Origin: Acidobacteriota bacterium
GTDB lineage: Bacteria > Acidobacteriota > Polarisedimenticolia > J045
Direction of reading: 5' to 3'
Assembly (NCBI GenBank): GCA_024276295.1
Contig: JAJRXN010000302.1
Span: 1-7,488 of the forward strand
Length of the DNA stretch: 7,488 nt
Shown: in pieces, positions 1-6,052 of the stretch
Layout of the letters: each line of letters begins with the position of its first letter
How positions within the stretch are numbered: the first letter of the stretch is position 1
Notes under the pieces: model-generated
What the model was told of the DNA's origin: nothing
What the model saw: only the letters and a program-made list of their open reading frames with translations
The model's database searches: none
Made by a program: the position numbers and the translations under genes

Positions 1-2
1 AA

Positions 3-38
3 GTAGTGGGCACACAGCACCACGGAATCCATGCATGA
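3..38 (+). CDS. 3' end of upstream gene, probably terminase large subunit (partial)
   Basis: The frame starting at base 3 is open from the window edge and reads VVGTQHHGIHA before a TGA at 36-38. That TGA overlaps the ATG at 35-37 as ATGA, the same translational-coupling overlap that recurs at three later junctions in the window. In lambda-type phages the gene directly before the gpW-position protein and portal is the terminase large subunit, so that is the likely identity. Only eleven codons are visible and they carry no diagnostic motif. The identity is therefore inference from gene order, and the reading frame itself is only moderately supported. Confidence 0.4.
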   Translation, partial: VVGTQHHGIHA

Positions 39-244
39 GCGAAGATCTCGACAACACGATCCGCGAGAACGCCGCCGGGCCACGGAAGGCCAGCGGCGAT
101 TCGGGGTCGGTCGAGCAGCACAGTCTCCAGGAGCAGATCGCTGCCGACAAGTACCTCGAATCGAAGAAGGCCAGCCGGTCGAAGGGACTCGGCGTCAAGC
201 TGGTCAGGCTCTCGCCACCCGGAACGGCGGGAGGGACCGTCTGA
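35..244 (+). CDS. Small protein in the gpW (head-tail joining/adaptor) position
   Basis: This 69-residue protein lies between the presumed terminase end and the portal, the place and size of lambda gpW (68 aa), which joins head and tail at the neck. The N-terminal third is polar and probably disordered. The middle (about residues 29-48) is a charged, helix-prone stretch containing SLQEQIAADKYLESKKA. The C-terminus is basic, then LSPPGT with glycines. I see no convincing residue-level match to gpW, so the functional call rests on position and length. The ATG at 35 is preferred over the one at 31 because it couples to the upstream TGA as ATGA and has GGAA 7 nt upstream. The frame has no stop between the window edge and 35, so a longer form is not formally excluded. 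Its TGA overlaps the portal ATG by one base (TGATG, 242-246). Confidence 0.7.
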   Translation: MSEDLDNTIRENAAGPRKASGDSGSVEQHSLQEQIAADKYLESKKASRSKGLGVKLVRLSPPGTAGGTV

Positions 245-1677
245 TGTGGCCGTTCCGCACGAACAGGAAGGCCCGGCGGCCCCTCCCGGCCGTTCTCCGG
301 GCGCGGTACGACGCGGCGATGACCAGCGTCGACAACGCTCGGCACTGGGCCAACGCCGACGGGCTGAGCGCCGACGCGGCGGCCTCGGCCGATGTGCGGC
401 GGACGCTGCGGAACCGGGCCCGCTACGAGGTGGCCAACAACGCCTACGCCAAGGGCATCATCCTGACACTGGCCAACGACTGCGTGGGGACCGGCCCGCG
501 GCTGCAGCTGCTGACCGAAGACCCGGCGATCAACCGCATCGTCGAGACGGCCTTCGCCGAGTGGGCCGGGGAGATCCGCCTGGCCGAGAAACTCCGCACG
601 ATGCGGATGGCCAAGGCGACCGACGGCGAGGCGTTCTCGCTGCTCACGGGCAACCCGGCCTTGCGGTCACCGGTGAAGATCGACGCCCAGCTCGTCGAGG
701 CCGACCGGGTCACCAACCCGGCCCCGCGGTTGGCGGACGACACCGCCGTGGACGGCGTTCAGTTCGATCGCCACGGCAACCCGCGCCGGTACTTGGTCCT
801 GCGGCACCACCCCGGCCAGACGGTCTTCCCCTCGACCGTCGACGCGTTCGACTCCGTGCCGGCCGAGTCGATGATCCACTGGTTCCGGCCCGATCGCGCG
901 GGCCAGCATCGCGGCGTCCCGGAGATCACGCCCGCGCTGCCGCTGTTCGCGCAGCTGCGGCGGTACACGCTGGCGGTCCTCGGCGCGGCGGAGACGGCGG
1001 CGGACTTCGCGGCGGTGCTGTTCACCGACGCGCCCGCCAGCGGGGAAGCGGCGGCGGTCGAGCCGATGGACATCGTCGAGCTCGAGAAGCGCATGGCCAC
1101 CGTGCTGCCCGACGGCTGGAAACTCGGGCAGATCAAGGCCGAGCAGCCGGGCACGACCTACGGCGAGTTCAAACGCGAGCTGCTCAACGAGATCGCCCGC
1201 TGCCTGAACATGCCCTTCAACGTCGCGGCCGGGAACTCCTCGGGGTACAACTACGCCTCCGGTCGGCTCGACCATCAGACCTACTTCAAGTCGATCCGGG
1301 TCGAGCAGTCCGACTGCAACCGCGTCGTGCTCGATCCGCTGTTCTTCGCCTGGCTGCGCGAAGCGCGGCTGCTGCGTGACTTCGCCTTCCTGCGGGGCAT
1401 CGACTCACGCCCGGGCGGGCTGCCGCACCAGTGGTTCTGGGACGGCAACGAACACGTCGACCCGGCGAAGGAAGCCAGCGCCCAGGCCACGCGTCTGGCC
1501 AGCAACACCACCACATTGGCGATGGAGTACGCCCGTCAGGGCAGGGACTGGGAAACCGAGCTGCGTCAGCGAGCCAAGGAAAAGCGGCTCATGGCGGAGT
1601 TGGGGCTGACCCAACCCGAGACAACACCATTACAGGAGAAGATCGCGGATGCCGCACAGCAACGACAAGCAGCCTGA
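244..1677 (+). CDS. Phage portal protein, lambda gpB family
   Basis: A 477-residue portal protein forms the dodecameric ring at one capsid vertex. DNA enters and leaves through it, and it binds terminase and the neck proteins. Family signs include an N-terminal helical region with RYEVANNAYAKGIILTLAND; HWFRPDRAGQHRGVPEITPA near residues 217-236, matching the lambda-family H-x-F...R-x-GQ-x-RGvP signature; and, further on, PGTTYGEFKRELLNEIARCL then NMPFNVAAGNSSGYNYASGR, matching the Y-x-x-F...nYSS-x-R region. The length is slightly shorter than lambda gpB (533 aa). The ATG at 244 has GGAGG at 230-234 with 9 nt spacing and overlaps the previous stop. The frame continues upstream to an ATG at 31, but that stretch is arginine-rich shadow sequence of the 69-aa gene. 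The 3' end overlaps the protease/capsid gene by 29 bp. Confidence 0.93.
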   Translation: MWPFRTNRKARRPLPAVLRARYDAAMTSVDNARHWANADGLSADAAASADVRRTLRNRARYEVANNAYAKGIILTLANDCVGTGPRLQLLTEDPAINRIVETAFAEWAGEIRLAEKLRTMRMAKATDGEAFSLLTGNPALRSPVKIDAQLVEADRVTNPAPRLADDTAVDGVQFDRHGNPRRYLVLRHHPGQTVFPSTVDAFDSVPAESMIHWFRPDRAGQHRGVPEITPALPLFAQLRRYTLAVLGAAETAADFAAVLFTDAPASGEAAAVEPMDIVELEKRMATVLPDGWKLGQIKAEQPGTTYGEFKRELLNEIARCLNMPFNVAAGNSSGYNYASGRLDHQTYFKSIRVEQSDCNRVVLDPLFFAWLREARLLRDFAFLRGIDSRPGGLPHQWFWDGNEHVDPAKEASAQATRLASNTTTLAMEYARQGRDWETELRQRAKEKRLMAELGLTQPETTPLQEKIADAAQQRQAA

Positions 1678-3682
1678 GTTCGTGACGATGCGCGGCCCCC
1701 TGACGGTTGAGGCGGCCGGGCCGGGAACCGATGGCGAAAAGGCCCTGCCGAAGTTCCGCATGGTCGCCTACACGGGCGGGCTGATGCGGATCGCCGGGTT
1801 CCCGCACCCGGTCGTGGTCGACCTTGCGGGCCTGGACATCCCGTCGCAGAACCTGCCGATCCGCCTGGACCACGAACGCCGCCAGGGCGTCGGACACACC
1901 CACCGGGTCGCCGTCGAGAACACTTCCGGGGGGGTGCAACTCGTCGCCGAGGGATTGATCAGCCGCGACACCAGCTGGGCGCGGGATGTGGCGCGGAGCG
2001 GCGTGAACGGCTTCCCCTGGCAGGCATCCATCGGCGCGGCGGTCGTCGAGGCCGAGGTCGTGCCCGCTGGCCACAGCGTCAGGGTCAACGGCCGGACGTT
2101 GACCGGACCCGTGCATGTGGTCCGGCGAGCGGTGCTCAAAGAAATCAGCTTCGTCGACAGCGGTGCCGACACGGGCACCACCGCCCGGATCGCAGCCCAA
2201 GACACGGTCCAGAACAAGGAGAATCACGCGATGAGCGATAAGGATGTCACCACCACGGCAACCACCACCGAGCAGGCCTCGGATGCGCAGGAGCAACAGG
2301 AGGAGCAGATCGAAGCGCGAGCGGATGAGGGCACGGATGCTCCGTCCGCTTCCGGAGAGATCAGCGAATCGGTCCGGGCCATGCGCGCCGAAGCGGCCGC
2401 CGAGAGCAAGCGGATCGCCGCGATCCGGAACGTCTGCGCCAACAAGCATCCGGACATCGAGGCCAAGGCCATCGAGGACGGATGGGACGCCACGCGCACG
2501 GAGCTGGAGGTGCTCCGCGCCTCGCGGCCCAGCGCTCCGGGCGTCATCAGCGGCCGGGCCGACACCACCCCGAAGGTGATCGAGGCGGCCGCGTGCTTGG
2601 CGACCAACGCCTTCAGCGACGATCAGCTCGTCAGGGACTACGGCGAGCAGACGCTCGACGCCGCCCACCGGTATCGCAACATCGGCGTGGCGGGCGTGAT
2701 CCGCCTGGCCGCCGCGGCCGAGGGGCACCACATCCCGGCGGTTGGCGCGAGCCCGGCGGAGATCCTCGAAGCCGCCGCCAGCACGATGAGCCTGCCGGGG
2801 ATCATGTCCAACATCGCCAACAAGAGCCTGCTGGCGGGCTTCGACTTCGTCGAGAACGCCTGGCGTCGGATCGCCAAGATCGGTTCTGTGCGCGACTTCA
2901 AGACCGTCACCCGTTACCGCTTTACCGCCGACATGGGGTTCGAACCCATCGCCTACGGCGGCGAGTTCAAGCACGGCGCGGTCGGCGAGGAGTCGTACAC
3001 CAACAAGGCCGACACCTACGGGAAGATGTTCGGCATCTACCGCGAGGACATCATCAACGACGATCTCGACGCGCTGAAGGAAGTCCCGTTCCGCATCGGC
3101 GAAGGCGCGGCCCTGACCATCAACAAGGTCTTCTGGACGCTCTGGCTGAGCAACCCGGGCAGCTTCTTCTCCAGCGGTCACAAGAACTACAAGACCGGCG
3201 CGGACACGGCGCTGAGCATCGACGGGCTGACGCTGGCCCGCAACACCTTCAGCAAGCAACGCCGTCCCGCCCCGGGCGGCAGCGGCAAGGACCCGCTGGG
3301 CGTGCGGCCGAAGCTGCTGCTGGTGCCGGCCAGCCTGGAAATCCTCGCCGATCAGCTGATGACCTCGGTCACGATCAACGAGTTCACCTCCACGCCCAAG
3401 AGCAACAAGAACCCGCACACGGGCAAGTTCGAGGTGGTCGCCAGCGACTACCTGGACAACGAGGACTACACCGGCTCCTCGGACAAGGCCTGGTATCTGC
3501 TGGCCCAGCCCAGCGCCATCCCGGCGATCGAGGTGGTCTTCCTCAACGGCAAGCAGGTGCCCGCCGTGGAGAAGAACGACATGGTCTTCAACCGGTTGGG
3601 CATCGAGTTCCGGGGCTACCTCGACTTCGGCGTCAAAGAACAGGACTTCCGCGGCGCATTGAAGATGAAGGGCGAGGCCTGA
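1649..3682 (+). CDS. Prohead protease / scaffold / major capsid protein fusion
   Basis: This 677-residue fusion covers HK97-type head maturation. Residues 1-185 look like a HK97-family prohead serine protease: candidate catalytic His75 in IRLDHERRQG, candidate Ser127 in FPWQASIGA, and the typical closing motif LKEISFVDSGADTGTTARI at 163-181. Residues 195-300 are acidic and Gln/Glu/Ala-rich, helix-prone, and resemble a scaffold (delta) domain normally cleaved off. Residues 310-677 form the HK97-fold capsid, with DFVENAWRRIAKIGSVRDFK, a GGEF, GKMFGIYREDIINDDLDAL, and VPASLEILADQL. Protease-capsid fusions are a known architecture in some phage families. The start has AGGAG at 1634-1638, 10 nt before ATG. 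A second strong initiation signal lies at 2216-2233 (separate entry). Capsid codons are strongly biased to G/C endings, fitting high expression. The protease residues are assigned from motif context, not from an alignment. Confidence 0.9.
   Translation: MPHSNDKQPEFVTMRGPLTVEAAGPGTDGEKALPKFRMVAYTGGLMRIAGFPHPVVVDLAGLDIPSQNLPIRLDHERRQGVGHTHRVAVENTSGGVQLVAEGLISRDTSWARDVARSGVNGFPWQASIGAAVVEAEVVPAGHSVRVNGRTLTGPVHVVRRAVLKEISFVDSGADTGTTARIAAQDTVQNKENHAMSDKDVTTTATTTEQASDAQEQQEEQIEARADEGTDAPSASGEISESVRAMRAEAAAESKRIAAIRNVCANKHPDIEAKAIEDGWDATRTELEVLRASRPSAPGVISGRADTTPKVIEAAACLATNAFSDDQLVRDYGEQTLDAAHRYRNIGVAGVIRLAAAAEGHHIPAVGASPAEILEAAASTMSLPGIMSNIANKSLLAGFDFVENAWRRIAKIGSVRDFKTVTRYRFTADMGFEPIAYGGEFKHGAVGEESYTNKADTYGKMFGIYREDIINDDLDALKEVPFRIGEGAALTINKVFWTLWLSNPGSFFSSGHKNYKTGADTALSIDGLTLARNTFSKQRRPAPGGSGKDPLGVRPKLLLVPASLEILADQLMTSVTINEFTSTPKSNKNPHTGKFEVVASDYLDNEDYTGSSDKAWYLLAQPSAIPAIEVVFLNGKQVPAVEKNDMVFNRLGIEFRGYLDFGVKEQDFRGALKMKGEA
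2216..2233 (+). promoter_or_regulatory. Strong internal ribosome binding site plus ATG inside the capsid fusion
   Basis: AAGGAG (2216-2221), 9-nt spacer and ATG (2231) lie in frame within the protease-capsid gene, at the boundary of the protease and scaffold regions. The same bases encode residues around NKENHAM. A motif this close to ideal at exactly this boundary suggests either active internal initiation or a relic of once separate protease and capsid genes. Confidence 0.6.
2231..3682 (+). CDS. Putative internally initiated scaffold-capsid product (483 aa)
   Basis: Met195 of the fusion (ATG 2231-2233) begins MSDKDVTTT and is preceded by AAGGAG at 2216-2221 with 9 nt spacing, as good as any start in this window. 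It falls just after the protease domain ends and just before the acidic scaffold segment. Initiation here would give a protease-free scaffold-plus-capsid polypeptide of 483 residues, while initiation at 1649 would give a smaller amount of fused protease. Lambda uses in-frame nested starts in the same way (protease C and scaffold Nu3). Direct evidence is limited to the ribosome binding site, ATG and domain boundary; production of the short form is inferred. Confidence 0.5.
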   Translation: MSDKDVTTTATTTEQASDAQEQQEEQIEARADEGTDAPSASGEISESVRAMRAEAAAESKRIAAIRNVCANKHPDIEAKAIEDGWDATRTELEVLRASRPSAPGVISGRADTTPKVIEAAACLATNAFSDDQLVRDYGEQTLDAAHRYRNIGVAGVIRLAAAAEGHHIPAVGASPAEILEAAASTMSLPGIMSNIANKSLLAGFDFVENAWRRIAKIGSVRDFKTVTRYRFTADMGFEPIAYGGEFKHGAVGEESYTNKADTYGKMFGIYREDIINDDLDALKEVPFRIGEGAALTINKVFWTLWLSNPGSFFSSGHKNYKTGADTALSIDGLTLARNTFSKQRRPAPGGSGKDPLGVRPKLLLVPASLEILADQLMTSVTINEFTSTPKSNKNPHTGKFEVVASDYLDNEDYTGSSDKAWYLLAQPSAIPAIEVVFLNGKQVPAVEKNDMVFNRLGIEFRGYLDFGVKEQDFRGALKMKGEA

Positions 3683-3750
3683 TCCGTGAGGTCGAGCGGA
3701 CATGACCCGGTTCCCAAATAGCGATCAACTCGGTGGGAAGGAGCCCATCG

Positions 3751-3771
3751 ATGAGGAGGACACAGCAATGA
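3751..3771 (+). other. Possible six-codon leader minigene coupled to the decoration gene
   Basis: ATG at 3751 is preceded by AAGGAG at 3738-3743 (7 nt spacing) and opens a six-codon frame, MRRTQQ, whose TGA (3769-3771) overlaps the ATG of the next gene as ATGA. Its two arginine codons, AGG AGG (3754-3759), are themselves the Shine-Dalgarno sequence of that next gene. It could be a translated leader that couples or tunes decoration-protein synthesis, or a chance product of two purine-rich RBS-like stretches in tandem. No independent evidence of translation is visible. Confidence 0.3.
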
Positions 3772-4106
3772 CAGCGACATACATCCACGAAGGCAACGCG
3801 ATCGACTACACCCCGGCGGCGGATGTCGCGGCCGGCGAAGTCATCGTTCAGGGCGAACTCGTCGGCATCACCAAACGCGACATCGGTGCGGGGCAGCTGG
3901 GCACGCTGGAACTGACCGGCGTCTTCGACCTGCCCAAGACGGCCGGTGTGGGCGAAGCCATCGCGGTCGGATTGGACGTGTACTGGGACGAAGCCAACAC
4001 GGTGGCGACGACGGACGGTGCATCGGGTGCCAACAAGCGCATCGGCCGGAGCGTCGCGGCGGCGGGCGACAACGACACCACCGTGCGCGTGCGGATGAGC
4101 CAGTAG
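3768..4106 (+). CDS. Capsid decoration/cement protein, DUF2190-like
   Basis: The product has 112 residues. Features match the DUF2190 family found next to capsid genes: MTATYIHEGNAIDYTPAADV, then GEVIVQGELVGITKRDI, LTGVFDLPK, AIAVGLDVYWDEAN, and a C-terminal IGRSVAAAGDNDTTVRVRM. The profile is a mostly beta, Gly/Val/Thr-rich small protein. The family is regarded as capsid stabilising or decorating; older databases sometimes label it a RecA/RadA-like phage recombinase, which this sequence does not support because no Walker motif is present. The ATG at 3768 is chosen because AGGAGG (3754-3759) lies 8 nt upstream. The in-frame ATG at 3702 would add 22 polar residues and lacks a good RBS. An 85-bp gap separates it from the capsid gene, the largest intergenic gap in the window. 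Confidence 0.82.
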   Translation: MTATYIHEGNAIDYTPAADVAAGEVIVQGELVGITKRDIGAGQLGTLELTGVFDLPKTAGVGEAIAVGLDVYWDEANTVATTDGASGANKRIGRSVAAAGDNDTTVRVRMSQ

Positions 4107-4127
4107 GGGTCGAAGGAAGGAGTCGCC

Positions 4128-4514
4128 GTGGCGGACATGCTCGAACAAGGCGCAAGCTGGCTCGACGACCAGCGACACCAGCACATGACGCGATCGGTGT
4201 CGTATGCGCGTGGCTCAAGCACGGTTGAAGTGCAGGCCACTGTCGGGCGGACCGTCTTCGAGCAAGCGGATGAGTATGGCATTGTCCACAAGACCGAGAG
4301 CCGGGACTACCTGATCCGCACGGCTGATCTTGAGCTCGACGGTCAGGTCACGCTTCCCAAGCACGGCGATCAGATCCGCGAGACCGATGGCACGAGCACC
4401 TTCGTCTACGAAGTCCTCTCACCCGGTGATGAGCCCGTCTTCCGCTACAGCGATCCGTACCGCAAGGCCCTCCGCATCCACACCAAGCACATCGCCACGG
4501 AGCCGACCCCATGA
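4128..4514 (+). CDS. Head closure / head-tail joining protein (gpFII-like position)
   Basis: This 128-residue protein probably seals the neck between portal/adaptor and tail. After a helical N-terminus (MADMLEQGASWLDDQRHQHM) it is predicted mostly beta: SRDYLIRTADLEL, then TLPKHGDQIRETDG and TFVYEVLSPG. The layout R-T-x-D-L, hydrophobic strand, GD-x-I, Y-x-V is typical of small stopper proteins of the lambda gpFII/SPP1 gp16 type. Homology is judged by pattern and gene order only. Translation starts at GTG 4128: AAGGAG (4117-4122) is 5 nt upstream, whereas the next in-frame ATG at 4137 would be 14 nt away. Its TGA overlaps the next ATG (ATGA, 4511-4514), implying coupled translation. Confidence 0.6.
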   Translation: MADMLEQGASWLDDQRHQHMTRSVSYARGSSTVEVQATVGRTVFEQADEYGIVHKTESRDYLIRTADLELDGQVTLPKHGDQIRETDGTSTFVYEVLSPGDEPVFRYSDPYRKALRIHTKHIATEPTP

Positions 4515-4789
4515 GCCAGGTCAACACACAACCACACGCAACGAACGCCCCCACGAATGGCAAAGCCCGCTGGGCCGGGATCGGCTTGACGGCCTTGATC
4601 GGCATCCTCGCGCTGACCGTTCAATGGGGTGTCGTGACGACCAAGCTCGATCAGGTCGGTCGGCAGCTCGATGACCTGACCGTGGAGATCCGCAGCCTAC
4701 GCAGTGACATCTACTCGATCGAGCGGCGTGTGTCGTATCTGGAAGGGCGATTCAACGGTCGGCCTCATGTCGCCGGAGGTGAACCATGA
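4511..4789 (+). CDS. Small membrane-anchored coiled-coil protein
   Basis: Ninety-two residues in three parts. Residues 1-20 are a polar, Asn/Thr/Pro-rich N-terminus ending GKAR. Residues 21-43 are one strongly hydrophobic helix (WAGIGLTALIGILALTVQW...). Residues 45-81 are a nearly perfect coiled coil, with hydrophobic residues at every a/d position: L46, V49, L53, L56, I60, L63, I67, I70, V74, L77, F81. A short Gly/Pro tail follows. No family is recognised. An N-terminal transmembrane helix followed by a coiled coil is the layout of inner-membrane spanins (Rz) and of some holin-associated proteins, but it is shorter than Rz and sits among neck genes, not in a lysis cassette. It could instead be a membrane-linked assembly or entry factor. 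ATGA overlaps at both ends and GGAG (4499-4502) upstream show that it is an integral operon member. Confidence 0.75.
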   Translation: MSQVNTQPHATNAPTNGKARWAGIGLTALIGILALTVQWGVVTTKLDQVGRQLDDLTVEIRSLRSDIYSIERRVSYLEGRFNGRPHVAGGEP

Positions 4790-5214
4790 GCACACTCATC
4801 GCTATCGCCGATGCGGTTGTCGAATCGTTGAACAGCGCATCGTTCAGTCAGGAACTCACCGCCGAGCGGCATTATCAGCCCGTGTTCGATCTCCCGGAGA
4901 TGACGGATCTGCATGTGTCGGTCGTGCCCAAGAGCGTCGAGGTCCTTGCGTCGAGCCGGAATCAGAACCAGCACGACTACGCGATCGACATCGGTATCCA
5001 GCAGAAAGTCGCCGACGACACCGAAGCGGACAGCCTCATGACGCTGGCCGAGGAGATCACCGATCACTTCCGGCTTGGCCGAGTGCAGGTCGATGGCGTC
5101 GGCAGCGTGCCGGTGCTCAAGGTGGCCACCGAGCCGGTCTTCGCGCCCGAGCACCTGACCGAGAAGCGCTTGTTCACCAGCATCGTCACGCTGACATTCC
5201 GGGTGCTCAGATGA
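4786..5214 (+). CDS. Tail-terminator-like protein (gpU-type role)
   Basis: This 142-residue protein has an N-terminal helix (STLIAIADAVVESLNSASF), a central strand with DLHVSVVPKSVEVLASSR, then YAIDIGIQQKV, a helix SLMTLAEEITDHF, and a final strand FTSIVTLTFRVL. This alpha-beta pattern with an amphipathic last strand is usual for tail terminators, which cap the growing tail tube and connect it to the head. The assignment is by fold-like pattern and location just before tail completion and tube genes. GGAGG (4775-4779) is 6 nt before the ATG. It overlaps both neighbours by ATGA. Confidence 0.6.
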   Translation: MSTLIAIADAVVESLNSASFSQELTAERHYQPVFDLPEMTDLHVSVVPKSVEVLASSRNQNQHDYAIDIGIQQKVADDTEADSLMTLAEEITDHFRLGRVQVDGVGSVPVLKVATEPVFAPEHLTEKRLFTSIVTLTFRVLR

Positions 5215-5612
5215 ACACAGCGATCGGACTCCAAGTCAATACCCGCGCGGACATCCCCAAGGTGCTCCGCAAGGCGCGCCGGGCCAACATCGAGAGCCTC
5301 GGTCACGCCGGTGCGGCGATCCGACTCACGGCCCGGCGCAGCATCCGCAAGAGCCCCAATCCCGCAGCGCCGGCTCAGCCACCGAGGACGCGACGCGGGC
5401 AACTCCGCCGCGCCATCCGGTTTGCCGTCGAGAAGAACAAGCAGCGTGTGGTGATCGGGCCGGAGTTCCGGATCGTCGGCCAGTCCGCACGAGCCCACGA
5501 GTTCGGCGGGCGATACAAGCGACAGCGATACCCAAAGCGGCCGTTCATGGGACCGGCACTTGAAAAGACACAGAGCCGTCTGCCCCGGCATTGGGCAGGC
5601 AGCGTTCGATAG
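5211..5612 (+). CDS. Tail completion protein, HK97 gp10 / gpZ-like
   Basis: This 133-residue protein is highly basic: 24 Arg and 8 Lys against 6 acidic residues. The C-terminal half contains ARAHEFGG (93-100) and YPKRPFMGPALE (107-118), matching the E-(F/Y)-G...RPF-hydrophobic-x-PA-(L/F) signature of HK97 gp10-like tail components. A central Pro-rich segment, NPAAPAQPPRT (50-60), precedes RRGQLRRAI. Members of this family act at the head-tail joint and are needed to complete an infective tail. The start codon overlaps the previous stop (ATGA, 5211-5214) and has little Shine-Dalgarno sequence of its own, so translation is probably coupled. The frame runs open upstream to 4704, but that region is shadow sequence of the two preceding genes. 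Confidence 0.78.
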   Translation: MNTAIGLQVNTRADIPKVLRKARRANIESLGHAGAAIRLTARRSIRKSPNPAAPAQPPRTRRGQLRRAIRFAVEKNKQRVVIGPEFRIVGQSARAHEFGGRYKRQRYPKRPFMGPALEKTQSRLPRHWAGSVR

Positions 5613-5624
5613 GAGACCAACACC

Positions 5625-6041
5625 ATGGCCATCAAACTCGGCATGGATGCCGTACTCAACTACTCGGTCGGCGGCGTCGGCGGCCCGTGGCTTGAGTTGT
5701 CCAACGTCAAGGACGTGACGCTCAGCCTGGAAACCGGCGAGGCCGACATCACGACCCGCGCCAACTCCGGCTGGCGGGCCATCGTGGGAACGCTCAAGGA
5801 AGCGAGCGTCGAGTTCGAGATGGTCTGGGACACCGCCGACGCGGGGTTCACGGCCATCAAGGACGCGTTCTTCAACAACGCGGTGCTCGGCCTGCAGGTG
5901 CTCGACGGGGCAGCGGGTTCCGGTCTTGAGGCCGACTTCTCGATCACCAACTTCAGCCGCAACGAGCAGCTCGAAGAGGCGCTCACCGTGTCGGTGACCG
6001 CCAAGGTCACCTACGCCGGGACCGCGCCCGTCTGGATCTGA
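5625..6041 (+). CDS. Major tail tube protein
   Basis: This 138-residue protein polymerises into the hollow tail tube. The order of elements fits tail tube proteins of the TP901-1/gpV-like group: an N-terminal MDAVLNYSV; NVKDVTLSLETGEADITTR; a conserved tryptophan in ANSGWRAIVGTL, followed by ASVEFEMVWD; helix FTAIKDAFFNNAV; then strands LQVLDG, EADFSITNFSRNEQLEEALTVSVTAKV and a final TYAGTAPV. AGGAG (5611-5615), partly overlapping the previous TAG, is 9 nt before the ATG. It is followed 11 bp later by the chaperone gene, the usual order tube, chaperones, tape measure. Confidence 0.87.
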   Translation: MAIKLGMDAVLNYSVGGVGGPWLELSNVKDVTLSLETGEADITTRANSGWRAIVGTLKEASVEFEMVWDTADAGFTAIKDAFFNNAVLGLQVLDGAAGSGLEADFSITNFSRNEQLEEALTVSVTAKVTYAGTAPVWI

Positions 6042-6052
6042 TTGGAGGCACC

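Noticed and set aside
31..243. Upstream extension of the portal frame to ATG 31
   Set aside because: The extra 71 residues are Arg/Gln/Gly-rich shadow of the 69-aa gene. ATG 244 has a good GGAGG and couples to the preceding stop.
1589..3703. A 704-codon open frame on the - strand opposite the protease-capsid gene
   Set aside because: It mirrors strongly biased codons of a clear capsid gene. Its product is a low-complexity Val/Arg/Asp/Gly-rich sequence with no recognisable domain, and no start signal or operon context supports it.
3683..3767. Promoter or terminator in the 85-bp gap after the capsid gene
   Set aside because: I see no convincing -35/-10 pair and no stem followed by T-run; the only clear signals are two ribosome binding sites.
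4704..5210. Upstream extension of the tail-completion frame to ATG 4704
   Set aside because: The segment is Arg-rich shadow sequence of two well supported genes, and ATG 5211 overlaps the previous stop in the same ATGA manner as the neighbours.
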